A DNA stretch of 64,000 nt from Acephala macrosclerotiorum (Eukaryota; Ascomycota; Leotiomycetes; Helotiales; Mollisiaceae). The stretch covers positions 1 to 64,000 of the forward strand of contig MU119260.1 of the NCBI GenBank assembly GCA_014904845.1, written 5' to 3'. Numbering within the stretch: the first letter of the stretch is position 1; each line of letters begins with the position of its first letter. Positions 34,042-45,466 of this stretch are shown here, piece by piece. Below the pieces are notes generated by a model. It had not been told where the DNA came from. It ran no database searches and saw nothing but the letters and a program-made list of their open reading frames with translations. The translations under genes and the position numbers were made by a program.

Positions 34042-35525
34042 TTTTAGGGAATGAAAGATCTTGAAATATGTACAAGAAGGTATTTAAAAAGGGTTGACCA
34101 AGAAAAGGAGAGCTTCAGAGCCCAGCCACGGGTATATACATGTTCATAGACATGAGCTAAAGTCGGTAACCGCTAGAGGGCAGATTGACTTCAGTCCTTA
34201 ATATCCTCATGGCATGACCTGGTAAATGACACTTCACCACCTCACGGGCCGCAGGACCGCCGCACTTCCAGCCTAACCTCAAGATCGCGAACAAAAGAAG
34301 ATGGTGGCTTCCCCACCATCGTAGCTACCTAGGTGCAGGCCTTGCACTGCAAGGAACGGACTCAGGATCTCCTAGCCCCTTTCTTTCTCGGTTCCTGAAC
34401 AGAAAACGAGCATGAACAAGGAATCCAATGCCGTGACTCCGGGTTGTATTGATGATTGGGGGAAGATCTGGGGTAGAGCCAGGATAGCTGCAAGAACAAG
34501 GATTGGATGTAGGCGAAATCGGGAGTAACCGATCACCCCTCCATTTAATCGAGGGGTGACCGTTTTAAATCAACTTTAATGTATTCTCGGAAAGGAACTT
34601 CCGTAATAAACATGCAGACAAAAGAAACTTCGTTCCGTGGTACCGATATTTGGTACGATGCATTTATCCAAGACGGTGGCGGCGACTAGATTGAAAATTG
34701 AGCTGTTCTTTCTGCAGTGTTTGTCTCATCATTGGCTCTTCGCTCACAATGGGTTGTCCTTGTTCGATCAAGACAAGAGGTGTGACCTGCTCTGCAGCCC
34801 GGCGTGACCAAGGGGCAAAGGTGCAAGATTTCTAAGCTTGAAAGCGCCATTGAATTCGATATAGTGCTCCGTTTGGGCGAGTGGTGAGGTTAAATTGCAT
34901 TGATGCGGTCTTCCGTCGAAAACTGGGAGCTGGAGTAGAGGCCTTGGGAAGCATTACGCGGTCGAAGACAGTGTCGCGGATGTTTTGATATAATCTCTAC
35001 TATTCGACGAGAGTGGCGATGAATATTGATTGATGTTGATGATGCGAGATGAGATATAAAGAAGATGAAGCTCCGGATCAGGCGAAGATGAACCAAACCT
35101 CGACTAGCTCACGTGCCACGTGATCCGACTCCGCTTCCGCCTCTCGGCTTCCTCCCGAACCTCCGCTATATCCCATACGACAGCACTTTACCTCATATTT
35201 CTTGAATCCCTGACAGCCGGCCCCGAAATTTCTCCCGCATCTGCGATTTCAGTTCCGTCACAATGTGGTATAGAAAATTGTCCCGCTCCGCTCCGCTGAT
35301 ACGGCTTGATACGGCCGCTCTTAATTGGGGGCTAGTATTGAATTCACACAGGAAATGTAAGGTCAAAGGTTATTGAACGCTTCTCTATCTTTATATACCT
35401 CATGCTGAAGATTATATTTCTACATGGAATGTCATTCCAAAATACACGCTCCAAACGCCACGCTAATTTCAATAACCAATCTGAATATCGCTACCCTCTC
35501 TCCTCTTCCCAACCCCAGGCTCATC
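34042..35525. other. endoglucanase upstream region and intergenic DNA
   Basis: About 1.5 kb without a gene. It holds the cellulase promoter, including CTGGGG near 34469, a match to the SYGGRG consensus of the carbon repressor CreA (consensus match only). A stem-loop with CCCCT/AGGGG arms lies at 34533-34559. A CACGTG pair lies near 35111. Confidence 0.5.
34533..34559. promoter_or_regulatory. 9-bp perfect inverted repeat with CCCCT cores
   Basis: TCACCCCTC (34533-34541) and GAGGGGTGA (34551-34559) form a perfect inverted repeat around a 9-nt AT-rich spacer. CCCCT/AGGGG is the stress-response element core bound by Msn2/Msn4-type C2H2 factors in yeast. Whether it regulates the cellulase gene about 500 bp away is unknown. 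Confidence 0.4.
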
Positions 35526-37397
35526 TCAAAGAAGCTTAACCTTGGTCCACTCACTAACCCCCACCCCCAAATTCAACCCATTCTGCGCCCACCACCTCTT
35601 AACCTCGAACGCCGTCCCCTCACTCCCAATACTATCCTCAAGCGCCTCCTCAATATCACAAGTCTTATATTCAACTTTCGGTCCCGTCCTCCCTTCCACT
35701 CCCCGACTAAGCTCCTTCCACCATTCCAAAACATTAACATGTCCGTTCTTCGTAGGTTCTACTAGGACTTTGTTATCGAATTGCATCTTCTCGCCTTTGA
35801 GTTCTCGCCACGCGTCGAGGACCTCGACGTGTCCGTGAGCTGAGGCGATTTTGGCGACGGATTCGGAGCACTGGATGGGGATGCCAGAGTTGTCCCACCA
35901 GCGGAGGACGAGAGGTTGGTTGTTTTGCGCGGCTGCTAGGAGTGATTTTCCAGGCTTGAGACGAAGCGCAGGCTGGACTTCAGGAGGTGTGGTAGTTCCA
36001 TCTCTCTCAGCGTTTGTTGCTGAGGCACCATGAGCATAGCTTGCTTGCTTCCACCATTCTAGGACAACTATGTGACCTTTTGAAGATGCTTGTTCGAGAG
36101 CTGATTCGGTGTACTTGAGGGGGAGACCTGAGCGGCGCCACCAGTCTAGGACGTGGACGAAGCCAGATTTGGAGGCGCCATCGATGGCTTCTGCTGTATA
36201 GTCTTTGGAGAGGAAGGTCGGAGATGTTCGCCACCATTCGAGGATTTCGGTTCGGCCATATACGGCTGAGGCTTTCGTGGGGAGGAGCTTTTGTCCAAAT
36301 GAAGACCAGAAAACATCCTTGAAGTTCATCTCGAGGTGATCCAAGAGGTCGATGAGGCAGAACTTTATCACAAGCTTCACACATAGACTCGACAGGAACC
36401 TCATATTCTCTGGTGCTCCTTTCAGCTTATCGATGATCTTGTCCGTTGACTTTGTCAGGATCGTCCATTCCAACGAGCGCATAAAGGTGTGTACTTCGTC
36501 CTTGGGTTCGTTCGGGCGGTCTTGCCATTCCGGAGGTACAGGCAGATTCGTATAGACATTGAGTGCCTTCGCAATTTCCCAGTCTCCAACGCGCTCGAAG
36601 ATTAGTGTCCATAGTTCAGGCGGGAGAAGGGCGTCCGTCTTCGTGTTATACCGTGCCAACGTCGCAGCTCCGGCTGTAGCAACATCCACATCGTGCCCAA
36701 TAGACATAAGCTCTGCCTGATTCTTGATAACATCCACAAGCTCGTTGAATCCATCCCAAGCCATGAGCACTTTCTCTGTTCCCTTGTCGTCGTAGTGCCA
36801 TAAAATCGGTTGCATAACTCGAATCCATTGCCATTTCCTCCGTACTTTGCTCAACTGCTTTTTCGTCATAGGGTTCTCCCACATGGCGGTCGTCATCCCC
36901 GGAACCAGTATTATCTTCTTCGACACGTCCCATCCTCGCAGAATTTCCAGTAACAGACAGTCTGTAATGCCATGAAGCATCTTCGCAAAAGTATCCGCGT
37001 CAATCGGTGCCAGGACCAGCATATCCGCCCAGTCACATAGCTCGTATGCCTGCTGCTTATAAAACTGGACCTGACATCGCTCAATACTCTTCTGCACTTC
37101 GTCCGTCTCTCTCGTCGGTCTAAAGCATTTATTCTGCAACGCTAACGTCTCCTGACTCAATCGATGCGCCGGCCATATCTCCTCATCAACTATCGCCCTC
37201 GTCTCAATCTTCGGGTTCTTCGATAATCGTACAACGAGCGCAAGAGCTTTTGCGACATCTTTAGATCCATTCGATGCCACCAGGACTCGGAGTTTCTGAG
37301 ATTCATTAACCCGCATGTCTGCAATTGAAGACGAAGAGGAACTTTTTGGCAGATGGTGGTGGAAGCGTGATTGTAAGGAATGTGCGTGATCTGCCAT
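35526..37397 (-). CDS. Hal3-like flavoprotein domain fused to F-box-like and ankyrin-like repeats
   Basis: One intronless frame of 623 residues. After a Ser-rich leader, residues 36-185 form an HFCD flavoprotein fold like Hal3/phosphopantothenoylcysteine decarboxylase: RVLVASNGSKDVAKALALVV, AYELCDWADMLVLAP, IDADTFAKMLHGITDCLLLE, and VPGMTTAMWENP. Key residues are changed. The catalytic-His motif (HIELRxWAD) reads AYELCDWAD, PASANT reads PIDADT and PxMNxxMW reads PGMTTAMW. Near 257-285 is an F-box-like LLPPELWTLIFERVGDW. Residues 340-610 are ankyrin-like units with the recurrent core GHxxVLEWW (e.g. SKGHIVVLEWWKQ, KNGHVNVLEWWKE). Decarboxylase activity is unlikely; a regulatory or ligand-sensing role is inferred. 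The start at 37397 is the first ATG of the frame. Confidence 0.85.
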   Translation of the reverse strand: MADHAHSLQSRFHHHLPKSSSSSSIADMRVNESQKLRVLVASNGSKDVAKALALVVRLSKNPKIETRAIVDEEIWPAHRLSQETLALQNKCFRPTRETDEVQKSIERCQVQFYKQQAYELCDWADMLVLAPIDADTFAKMLHGITDCLLLEILRGWDVSKKIILVPGMTTAMWENPMTKKQLSKVRRKWQWIRVMQPILWHYDDKGTEKVLMAWDGFNELVDVIKNQAELMSIGHDVDVATAGAATLARYNTKTDALLPPELWTLIFERVGDWEIAKALNVYTNLPVPPEWQDRPNEPKDEVHTFMRSLEWTILTKSTDKIIDKLKGAPENMRFLSSLCVKLVIKFCLIDLLDHLEMNFKDVFWSSFGQKLLPTKASAVYGRTEILEWWRTSPTFLSKDYTAEAIDGASKSGFVHVLDWWRRSGLPLKYTESALEQASSKGHIVVLEWWKQASYAHGASATNAERDGTTTPPEVQPALRLKPGKSLLAAAQNNQPLVLRWWDNSGIPIQCSESVAKIASAHGHVEVLDAWRELKGEKMQFDNKVLVEPTKNGHVNVLEWWKELSRGVEGRTGPKVEYKTCDIEEALEDSIGSEGTAFEVKRWWAQNGLNLGVGVSEWTKVKLL

Positions 37398-38161
37398 TGT
37401 GAATGTGGTTTGTTGTGCTCTTGGGTAGGCGCACGATGAGTTGTCTCGAAGTGTCTTGTCTCGAGTAGAGGCGGTGGAGATTCCGACGAATTGACGTAGC
37501 TTCCACTAATTGTGTAGCTTTGAATCACACACCGCCACAAATTCGCTGAATGGCAATAGAAGCTTTCTTTCGTGATTCGAGGAGCGAGTGGGAGTAAGGA
37601 GAGAATGGGTAGATATCTACTTAATATTCATGCAGAAATCAGGTCATGATTTTATTCAGATTTCGAGGTGGATTGATCAACATCTTCCTGATCGCGCTAG
37701 AACGCCAGGATGTTCGGCGCCACACCTTCCCGAGAACCGTAAACCGAGCTGTGGCGTAGCGAATGAACTTTCCCCTATCACCATGCTGGGGCTTTTTCAC
37801 GAGAATGATTCATACAATCTGGCAGAATTTCTCAGGAGAACTTGTAGCAGTCGAACCACAAGTCTCCAAATTGCCGCCCAATTCGCATTTTCCGACCCCG
37901 GACTCGCATCAGCTGGGCTCGGGCAATTCCCATGTGACCCCCTTTTAAGCTCGTTAGGGCTAAGCTTCGCAACCAATTCATTGACTTTACAGAAGCATTG
38001 CGCTCTATTCCAAGCATGTGAAGTTCAGACCTCGCTGTGATCTTACCACCACCCATGCTATATCAGGCAAAATATCCATCTTTATTAACGCAACACAAGT
38101 TGGGGAAGCCTTCGAACACATGAAGAAAGCCCACCTCAATACCCCAGAAAAATGCCCACTT
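37398..38161. other. no gene recognised
   Basis: Intergenic; a 150-codon plus frame at 37588-38040 lacks domain or codon evidence. Confidence 0.45.
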
Positions 38162-39867
38162 TCATCTCATCCTCTCCCCATCCAAAATCACCACCCAATC
38201 ATCAAGCAGAACCCCTGGAAGACTATTAACATCCAACCACTGCGTGCAGCTCGTGTTCCACGACCCTCCGACTCCTTCCGTCTCATGAATCATCCATATC
38301 GCAATCTTTGTTCTGTTCTTACTCTCTAGCCCTGCGGGAAACAAACGCAACTCACCAGGATTATCACTCTGATACGCAGCCAACTGATCTGTCCCGTTAA
38401 CCATCTCAGACGTGATGCTAATTCCTAGTCCGGAATCAACTGCAAGAGATAGGGAACCGTTCGAAAAGTACGAGTTCCCTCTAGTCAGCTCATAATCTCC
38501 ATCAAAAAGAGCTTCAGCCTCCTCCCTCGCCACCAAATCCGCAACCTCATTCTGCAGAACCCCATATTCTCCCCCGCAGCCAAAACCGAGAACCCAAGCC
38601 CCAAATCTGGCACTAGGATAAAATTCCCAGAACAATAATCCAGATGACCAGCTTTAGTAACACCGCTTTCTTAACTGGTGCTCTATAAATCTCCCACGGC
38701 GCTCTGGCAACCGCTTTATTGTCTCCTGTGAAAGTTACTGGTTTGAGCCAACGACAGGTTAGAGCTGGTGAGAGGAGAGTGGGGTTGAGGATTGAGCGGC
38801 CGATGAGTTGTAGGTCGTGGGAGGAGGAGTAGTAGGAGCCGGCGGGGTCTTCGGAGAGGATGTTGGTGGACCATTGTGACCAGGTGACGTTGTGGGGTAT
38901 TACGCCGTGAGTTGTGGTACGGGACTGGTGTAGAATATCGAGTCCAAGCCTAGGGGTTTGACGAATTTTGATTGAAAGAGAGACGGGAATGATGAGTTCA
39001 TCATATTTTCTAAAGTGAAGGCGAGAAGACTGAATGCAACCTTTGAGTACGCAGGTCCGTAGAAAGAGGAAAAAGCTTGGCCTTGGACGTTCATGGATCG
39101 CAGGAGGCCAGCGCGCATACATGGGGTGGTGAGGATATTGGGACAGTCGGCATCTGTTCTGTTGTCTGGCAGTGGTGAGACAGGAGGGAAGATCGCTGGA
39201 ACGTCTTCTTCTAAACCCTGGACGAATCCTTCATCCCCTCCATTCTCCCGTGGAATGCCAGACAATTGTCTAGCAAGAGAGCCGACGGTGATAGAATCCT
39301 AGTCAATAACTTCAACTCCGTATTCCACGTCAGATTTGTGCTCGTCAGCGAACGCTGCGAGCTCGAGGATGCATTTGGTAATTGGCTCGTTGAAAGAGAG
39401 GTCACTGACAGTGGAGAGGTATGTGTAGACTGTGGGGAGCTTGGAGACGCTGCCGACGCGGTAGATACTATTGTTATCTATGTTGTTAACGACACCAACG
39501 GTAGAGTTCGAGAGATCTGAAGAAGCGTAATGATAAGTGAACAAAGGGCATCGTCGTGAACCGAGAAGGCCGAGGCGGAGAAGGGAGTACCGCTCAAGTC
39601 GATAGGCCCGAAGGGGTATTTGTGTCTTAATGCTGCGTCTATGGCTTGCTTAAGGAACAGAGTCGCGTTTCGGATGGGTGATGTCTTTGATGGGTGACGA
39701 GGAAGGTCAGCACTTAGAACGGAGCACTGGGCGACTTTGGTTGAAGCAATAACAGACGTGATGAAAGTTACGCTTGTAGCAGTGGCTAAGGGGAGTGGGA
39801 GTGCGCGTATCTTGTCAGTATCACTTTGCAAAGTCGATAAAGTCTTGGTAGCACAGCCAAACATCAA
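38162..39867 (-). pseudogene. beta-lactamase-family (class C-like) hydrolase, multiply broken
   Basis: Consecutive blocks of a fungal LACTB-like/class C beta-lactamase-family protein lie in order on the minus strand but in three frames. They include SPIRNATLFLKQAIDAALRH, YRVGSVSK with the catalytic SxxK, SLARQLSGIPREN, the stretch GPAYSKVAFSLLAFTLENMM (its YSK fits the catalytic YxN/YSN position), and NFILVPDLGLGFSVLAAGEN. The C-terminal lipocalin-like tail follows. Breaks: a frameshift near 39550 (DDAL to FTYHYASS), an in-frame TAG at 39301-39299 where Trp is expected (VID-W-DSITV), and frameshifts near 38910, 38650 and 38570. No intron signals explain them. Family members often occur in secondary-metabolite clusters; none is seen here. 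Confidence 0.85.
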
Positions 39868-40789
39868 CGAGGACGCGGAAGTAAGATTATATATTCAAAC
39901 TCATCAAATCAAAAGCCGTACCAAATTGATGTGGTTGGACGGAGGCTGAAGACCACCACTCTCCACCGTGGCACTGTAACACAGAAATCAAGAGAAGATA
40001 GCCAAATTCAAAAAGCCTCATGGCACTATTCAGGCCTTGAGTCAACACTTGTTGATCGCCACCAAATATCCCCCTCTCCTCGCTTGTTACCTAAGCAAGT
40101 CCTCGAGCTAAATACTAAAGACATGACGGCAACTGTTAAGGCTGTATCGAAAGGGTAGAGGCTGTGATGCAGCGTAGGGCTGAAGGTAGAAATTGTGGAA
40201 AAAGAAAGGATACCTTTGAGCTAGTAAATACCGGCTTGCAGCTGCAGGGGACTATCACCCAGCAGGCAACCCGTCAAGTTAACCACGTACAGTAACATCA
40301 AACTCACTTGAAGCGAATCTGCATGGTCAAGACCGGATTTTCCGAGGATGGGAGATGAATACCTTGTCGTCGCTCTTGCCGCCCTCGTCTTCAGGAATCT
40401 TCGTGTTAGTCATGTGAATGAATGTCAGGATCCTAGAGCTTACACATGGAGTCATCCGAAGAAAAATTCCTTCAAGACTACCATTTCTCTTGTCGGCTAA
40501 GCAGGAGTTGAAATGGAGACGCTGAAGAGCCGCCTGTGTGCGAGTGGATTCCGCCTTGGTTCCCGAACAGTGATAAGACCCCGAAGGTGAATGAGGTCTT
40601 CATATATTTCTCGCTATAGCCGCACAATACGGCTCGAGACTCAAGTCCGATGGGAAACTTGGTAGTTCGTCGGTTTAAACCGATATGTCTCTTAATTCTA
40701 GTATTGTAGAAAAGGCATTGTTCGAAAGAGTAAAGTATTCTGCAATATTTGCAACGTATCATCGACTGTCTGAAGGTCTCTACGGCCTT
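39868..40789. other. no gene recognised
   Basis: Intergenic between the beta-lactamase-family relic and the RAP1 stop codon. A 94-codon minus frame at 40478-40762 shows no domain. Confidence 0.45.
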
Positions 40790-43412
40790 TCAAGTCCCAT
40801 CCGCACCCTCAGCCATAGACGAGAAACGCCTTTCTACGTCTCTCTGATTCTTCAAGAAGGCTTTCCTCCTTTTGCATCGTTGGAGACCATGTTTTGTTAC
40901 CACTCTCCCAAAATCCGAATGATCCCTCCGCAACGCTTCATCATCACGCCTCGTCCACACACCAGCCATGTCCTCAGGAATACCACGTTCTTCCATGAGC
41001 GCTTGCATGACATGCCCAGCATCACCATCGGCCTCGGGTTCCATTGACGTTGCCTCTAAAGCTTCGATGACAATGTCTTGTGGATAGCCGAGTTGAACCC
41101 AAGTATCTACCCTTGTTTGTAGGTCCGAGCTCTCTGGGTGAGACTGGGTAGAGTCTTGATTTTTGTTGGAGTTCGAAGAGGGCACTGTTCCATGCGTCGC
41201 AACGTCGCTACCTCGACTCCGATCGGGCAACTTGGGAATACTTTGTACAGGAGAGGGTGTAAGATCAGCAGCAGCGAAGAGCTCCGGTTCCTGCTCAGGA
41301 GGAAAATGAAAGTCTTGAGTTTCGGGCTCAAGTATACGAGCTGGGAGACGAGGTTCTGCCGCTGATGATATTGCTCGTTGGAAGCTTGGGGGTCGGATGT
41401 AGAGACGTTCAGATTTCGATCCATCGTCTCCATTATCTACCTCTTTTGGTTGAGCCGATGTGTAATTCAGAGGCGAAGGCTGAAAAGTAGGCTTGATCAA
41501 GCGGTTCCCATTGATGATATCCTCGGGTGTCGACGGGATCTCTAGCTCTTTTCCCTTGCCCTTACCGATCCGTTGACGTTTGTTATACGATGAATCTTGA
41601 CGGCTTGTGTCAAAACTACGCTTCCCCAAAGGCGACGACAACGGTTTCAGAGGAGTGGATTGGGGGGCATCGAGATCGTCATCTTGCTCGTCTTCATCCA
41701 TATCTTCTACGTCTTCTAGACTATGTGTCTTACGATCTGCAGTTTGTCCAAGTTGATTCTGGATCAAAGCCATCTCCTGCGATTCTGTCAGACTCTCATC
41801 ATCGTCCTCTGCATCCCATTCTTCTCTTTTGCGCTCGTCATGGTCAGCAAGGATTTCGCGAAAGACGTCTTGGAGCTGTGCAGCTGCATCCGGATGCCTG
41901 TAGTCGTTGAAATTGAGCTTTCTTGCTATCTTGGGCCATAGACTGCGGCCGGTCACTTCATCAAACCCACCAAACTCGTCGGACTCAACGACCTGCCAAA
42001 GCCTGAAAAGTGAGATACTTCTTCCACAAACCTTGGGGTTCAAATCTCCTAAAGCCCAACCATAACTTTCAGCTGTTTCAGATAGCTGTTTTCTGAAAAG
42101 GGCTTCATCTGTCATCGAGGGATCCGCTGCTTTCCTTCCCTGCATTGGCGACTCCAGAGTACGTCCAGATGAGCCTTGAGAATCTTTGACTTCCAGAATT
42201 TCTGCATTTCCTGGTTTGGAAGAGCTGGGTCCTGGAATTGTTTGAATAGTATAGGGAGCTTTGGCTGATGCCTTTCTTGGCACATTTATCGGTGCTTTTG
42301 CTGGGGGCTCTGATAATTCTGACTCTTTCTCTGCGTCCATCTTTGGCCGTATGTATTCGAAAAAGTGGTTTCGCCATTCTTGGGCTGTATGATTTGGATT
42401 CTATAGCAGGGTCAGCAATGATAATCATGAAAAGAAGTAAATAGGAACGTACTTCAGTGGCCCACGCTATCCATGCATCGATTTGCTGATCATCCGCGAT
42501 GTTGATAATCTCGTCATAACGATCAAGTAATTCTTGGGTTTCTTCTTCAGAGAAGACGTTTCCACCAACCGATCTCTGGACATAAGGATTGGCATTAGGT
42601 GAGAGAGCTATCGGAGAGCTATTCTGCGGGGGTTCAACTGGAGGTCTGCCTTTCGCTACCCGAGATACAGGCAAGTCGCGTCTTGCTGTCGGCCGTGGAA
42701 CTGATGAGGGTGATCGCGCAATAGGGCGGCGGCTGGGTGCTGGCTCGTTATCCCCCTCCTTCCCCTTAATATCCTCTTCGTCGCTATTGTCCTCTGTATC
42801 CTCAGGTCTAGGCAGCATCGACACATGTTTAATCCAGCGATCCCTCCACGACTGAAAGGTGTGCCGATTATTCTACAAGGTGTCAGTATATCTATTCCAC
42901 CTGGGTACCATTAACCTTACTATCCCTTCCAGTTTTTGGTATATTTCATTGCCCTTCAAAGACTTTCCCTGCCGCTCTGCCCTTGTACACCATTTCATGA
43001 GTATGCGATCGTCTTCCGCCGTGAATTTGGTTCTGCCTTGTCTTGAAGGTACTGCCGATCCAACTTGTCGTACAACTCTGGTGACTGGTCCAGCTCGGTG
43101 GTTTTCGATATCCTCGAGGTCCCCCTTCTTGATCGAGCTCTCTATGAAAGTCCATGAGATGGAGCCCTCCGGAGAGTCTTTTCGCGCATGATCTGCGATG
43201 ATTATGTCGGCTTGCTTGTCGAGAGGCACTATTTCCCCGCCGTTGGCCTATCTTCATTAGCATCCTTTCACGTCCAAAGCCCCCCCAAAACATACCACAA
43301 CCAGGTCTATCCAACGGTTCCTCGTGGGTATACGCTGCATCAAAAAGAACTTGATGCCCCGAAAAAGCGCTCCGCCACCACCGACCCCCTCGTAAACAAT
43401 CGCTGCAGACAT
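40790..43412 (-). CDS. RAP1: telomere-binding protein Rap1
   Basis: Four exons (43412-43296, 43247-42921, 42872-42453, 42400-40790) join in phase to 824 residues. Order: BRCT domain, residues 1-105 (LFRGIKFFLMQRIPTRNRWI, VVANGGEIVPLDKQADIIIA, SISWTFIESSIKKGDLEDI). Then the Rap1 Myb domain, about 125-175 (RTKFTAEDDRILMKWCTRAE, NNRHTFQSWRDRWIKH). A second Myb-like region lies near 245-310 (FSEEETQELLDRYDEIINIA, TAQEWRNHFFEYIRP), followed by an ARID-like segment near 388-475 (LFRLWQVVESDEFGGFDEVT). The Rap1 C-terminal domain is about 715-824 (VWTRRDDEALRRD). It is a nuclear shelterin component recruited to telomeres. Introns are all phase 0. A 398-bp divergent spacer separates it from SWF1. Confidence 0.92.
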
Positions 43413-43810
43413 CCTGAAGCTCGAAGCCCGATCCGGGTTCCGACAGACTTAACGCAATAATTATGGCTTGTCCGGCCGCATGAACGAGGGACTTGGTAGT
43501 CGTGTCATCGTATGCGAGCAGCATGTAGCGCAGGAGATATTCTTGACATCGAAGGGCGTTGTCGAAGAGAGCCGCACAAGGATACAAAAAATAGCATTGA
43601 TGGAGACGCGATTCGCGCGTTTGCATGATGTCGGCAGAAGTTTCGCCGACGACCTTCGTGACACCAAATCGTCGACACGACTGACACGACCATCAGGCAG
43701 CATCAGGAGATCATTTCAGATGTGCGAAGCTGTCAGAATGGAAATCATATCTCAAATATCCACATGACTTTTCGCTCTGCTGTGAAATTCACATAACCCT
43801 TCAATTCAAA
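43413..43810. promoter_or_regulatory. shared upstream region of RAP1 and SWF1
   Basis: 398 bp between divergent ATGs, so probably a bidirectional promoter. Several frames cross it on both strands but they are shadows without domains. No named motif was identified. Confidence 0.5.
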
Positions 43811-45356
43811 ATGGGGCCGCTCAAGACCATCGCCATATTCATTCTGGCCATCTCGTTCTTCACATTCGTTGCCTTCTTTGGACGACTTCCAGCTTTGAGG
43901 TAAGTGCTGAAGAAGATCTCGATATGATATGAAGCTCATCTAATCTAGGAATACACCTATTGGGGCTCTTCATCGCGTAATATGGCTCCACATTCCGGGT
44001 GCCGTGAGGTCGATGGACCAGAGACTGACCCAAGGCCGTCTGAGTGCGTGGGTGGCGAAAGCAGCTCACACACTATGGAACGATAGACATCCACTCGTAA
44101 TGGTAAGAGGTCTTCTGTTGTCACTATAAAATTTAAGCTTTCATCGTCACGTGTTTGGCTCAAATCGAGTATCGTACCAATGTACCTGATGGATCAGCTA
44201 CCTCGTCTATATTGTTTAGCATCGTGGGTGCAGGCCTTAAGCAAGGTCCTCTTGCGTCATTTTTCAACTCACACAATCCAAGCCATGAGGACATCTCTCT
44301 TCACACCTGCGACCCTGAGAATCATTTCGTGCTAATGACTTACAGATATTCTTCATCCTCCTATTGTCTGTCTCGGAAATTATGTTTATACCTCCTGCTT
44401 GGTCTCTCATGAGCACCTCGGAGCGAGTCATCGCCATCAATCTCGTTCTCTTGCCCTACATCTTTCTCTATGCGTCTGCAGCAACCGATCCAGGTTACAT
44501 CACACCCGAAAATCACACTCACCAAATGACCCTATACCCTTATGACTTTACGATCTTCCATCCAGGCCAGAAATGCCATACTTGCCATATGCTCAAGCCT
44601 GCACGATCCAAGCACTGCAGCATATGTAAACACTGCATAGCTAAACTAGACCACCATTGCATTTTCATAAACAACTGTGTCGGGTATCGAAATCAACACT
44701 ACTTCCTATTCCTCCTCTTCTTTACCGCCACCTTGACAACCTACGCAACCTACCTTGGCACATGTCTACTCTCGGGACAGATCCGAAAAGAGATCCCAGC
44801 TTGGAAAATCGGAGGCTCAGGGTTCACCTGGTCTCAATATGGCAGTATCTGGACCTGGGCACTTCAAGAATACACCCGTATCGGCGCTGTGACACTCCTC
44901 TGCTGTCTGACCTCACCTCTGATTTGGGGCCTTCTGGGATACCACATCTACCTCATCTGGGCAGGTACCACAACCAACGAGTCAATGAAGTGGTCCGACT
45001 GGGCAGCTGAAATGGCAGATGGATACGCATTCAAGCGAAAACTCTCTTCAGACCGACACAAAGACGAGACCATCGAGCCAGTTTGGACAAGATGGCCATG
45101 CGAGAGCGAACAAGTCGTCCTTCGCACAGAAGATGGGATGCCTCCGCGTGGTCCATACGCAATAGGAGAAGGCGAGTGGAAACGGGTTTGGAGATTGGCG
45201 GATGTTGAAAACTTGTATGATCTTGGGTTTTGGGATAATTTGACGGATGTGTTAAGACCAAGGTATGGTTTTCGACACAGAGAACAGAATTCGAATGGGC
45301 AGGCGACCAGGAGTCGTCCTTCGTCCTCTGGAGACGTTTCCGTTACAGGCCAGTAG
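43811..45356 (+). CDS. SWF1: DHHC palmitoyltransferase Swf1
   Basis: Three exons (43811-43899, 43949-44102, 44346-45356) join in phase to 417 residues. A first transmembrane helix (TIAIFILAISFFTFVAFFG) is followed by further helices (IFFILLLSVSEIMFIPPAW, VIAINLVLLPYIFLYASAA). The zinc-binding cysteine-rich DHHC domain follows: CHTCHMLKPARSKHCSICKH, CIAKLDHHCIFINNCVGYRN. Two more helices come after it, and the C-terminal tail is cytosolic. Swf1-type enzymes S-acylate juxtamembrane cysteines of SNAREs and other membrane proteins at the ER. The second intron is 243 nt, long for this window, and contains an in-frame TAA, so it must be removed. The catalytic cysteine in DHHC is present. The gene is intact. 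Confidence 0.92.
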
Positions 45357-45466
45357 GGGACTGTCTTTGTATAGGTTTTATACAAAAATGGTATCGATGC
45401 ATTGAATGAGTTTGTCTTTTACGCACGAAGCTAACTTCAATCTACCGACCATACTATATCCCAGCT

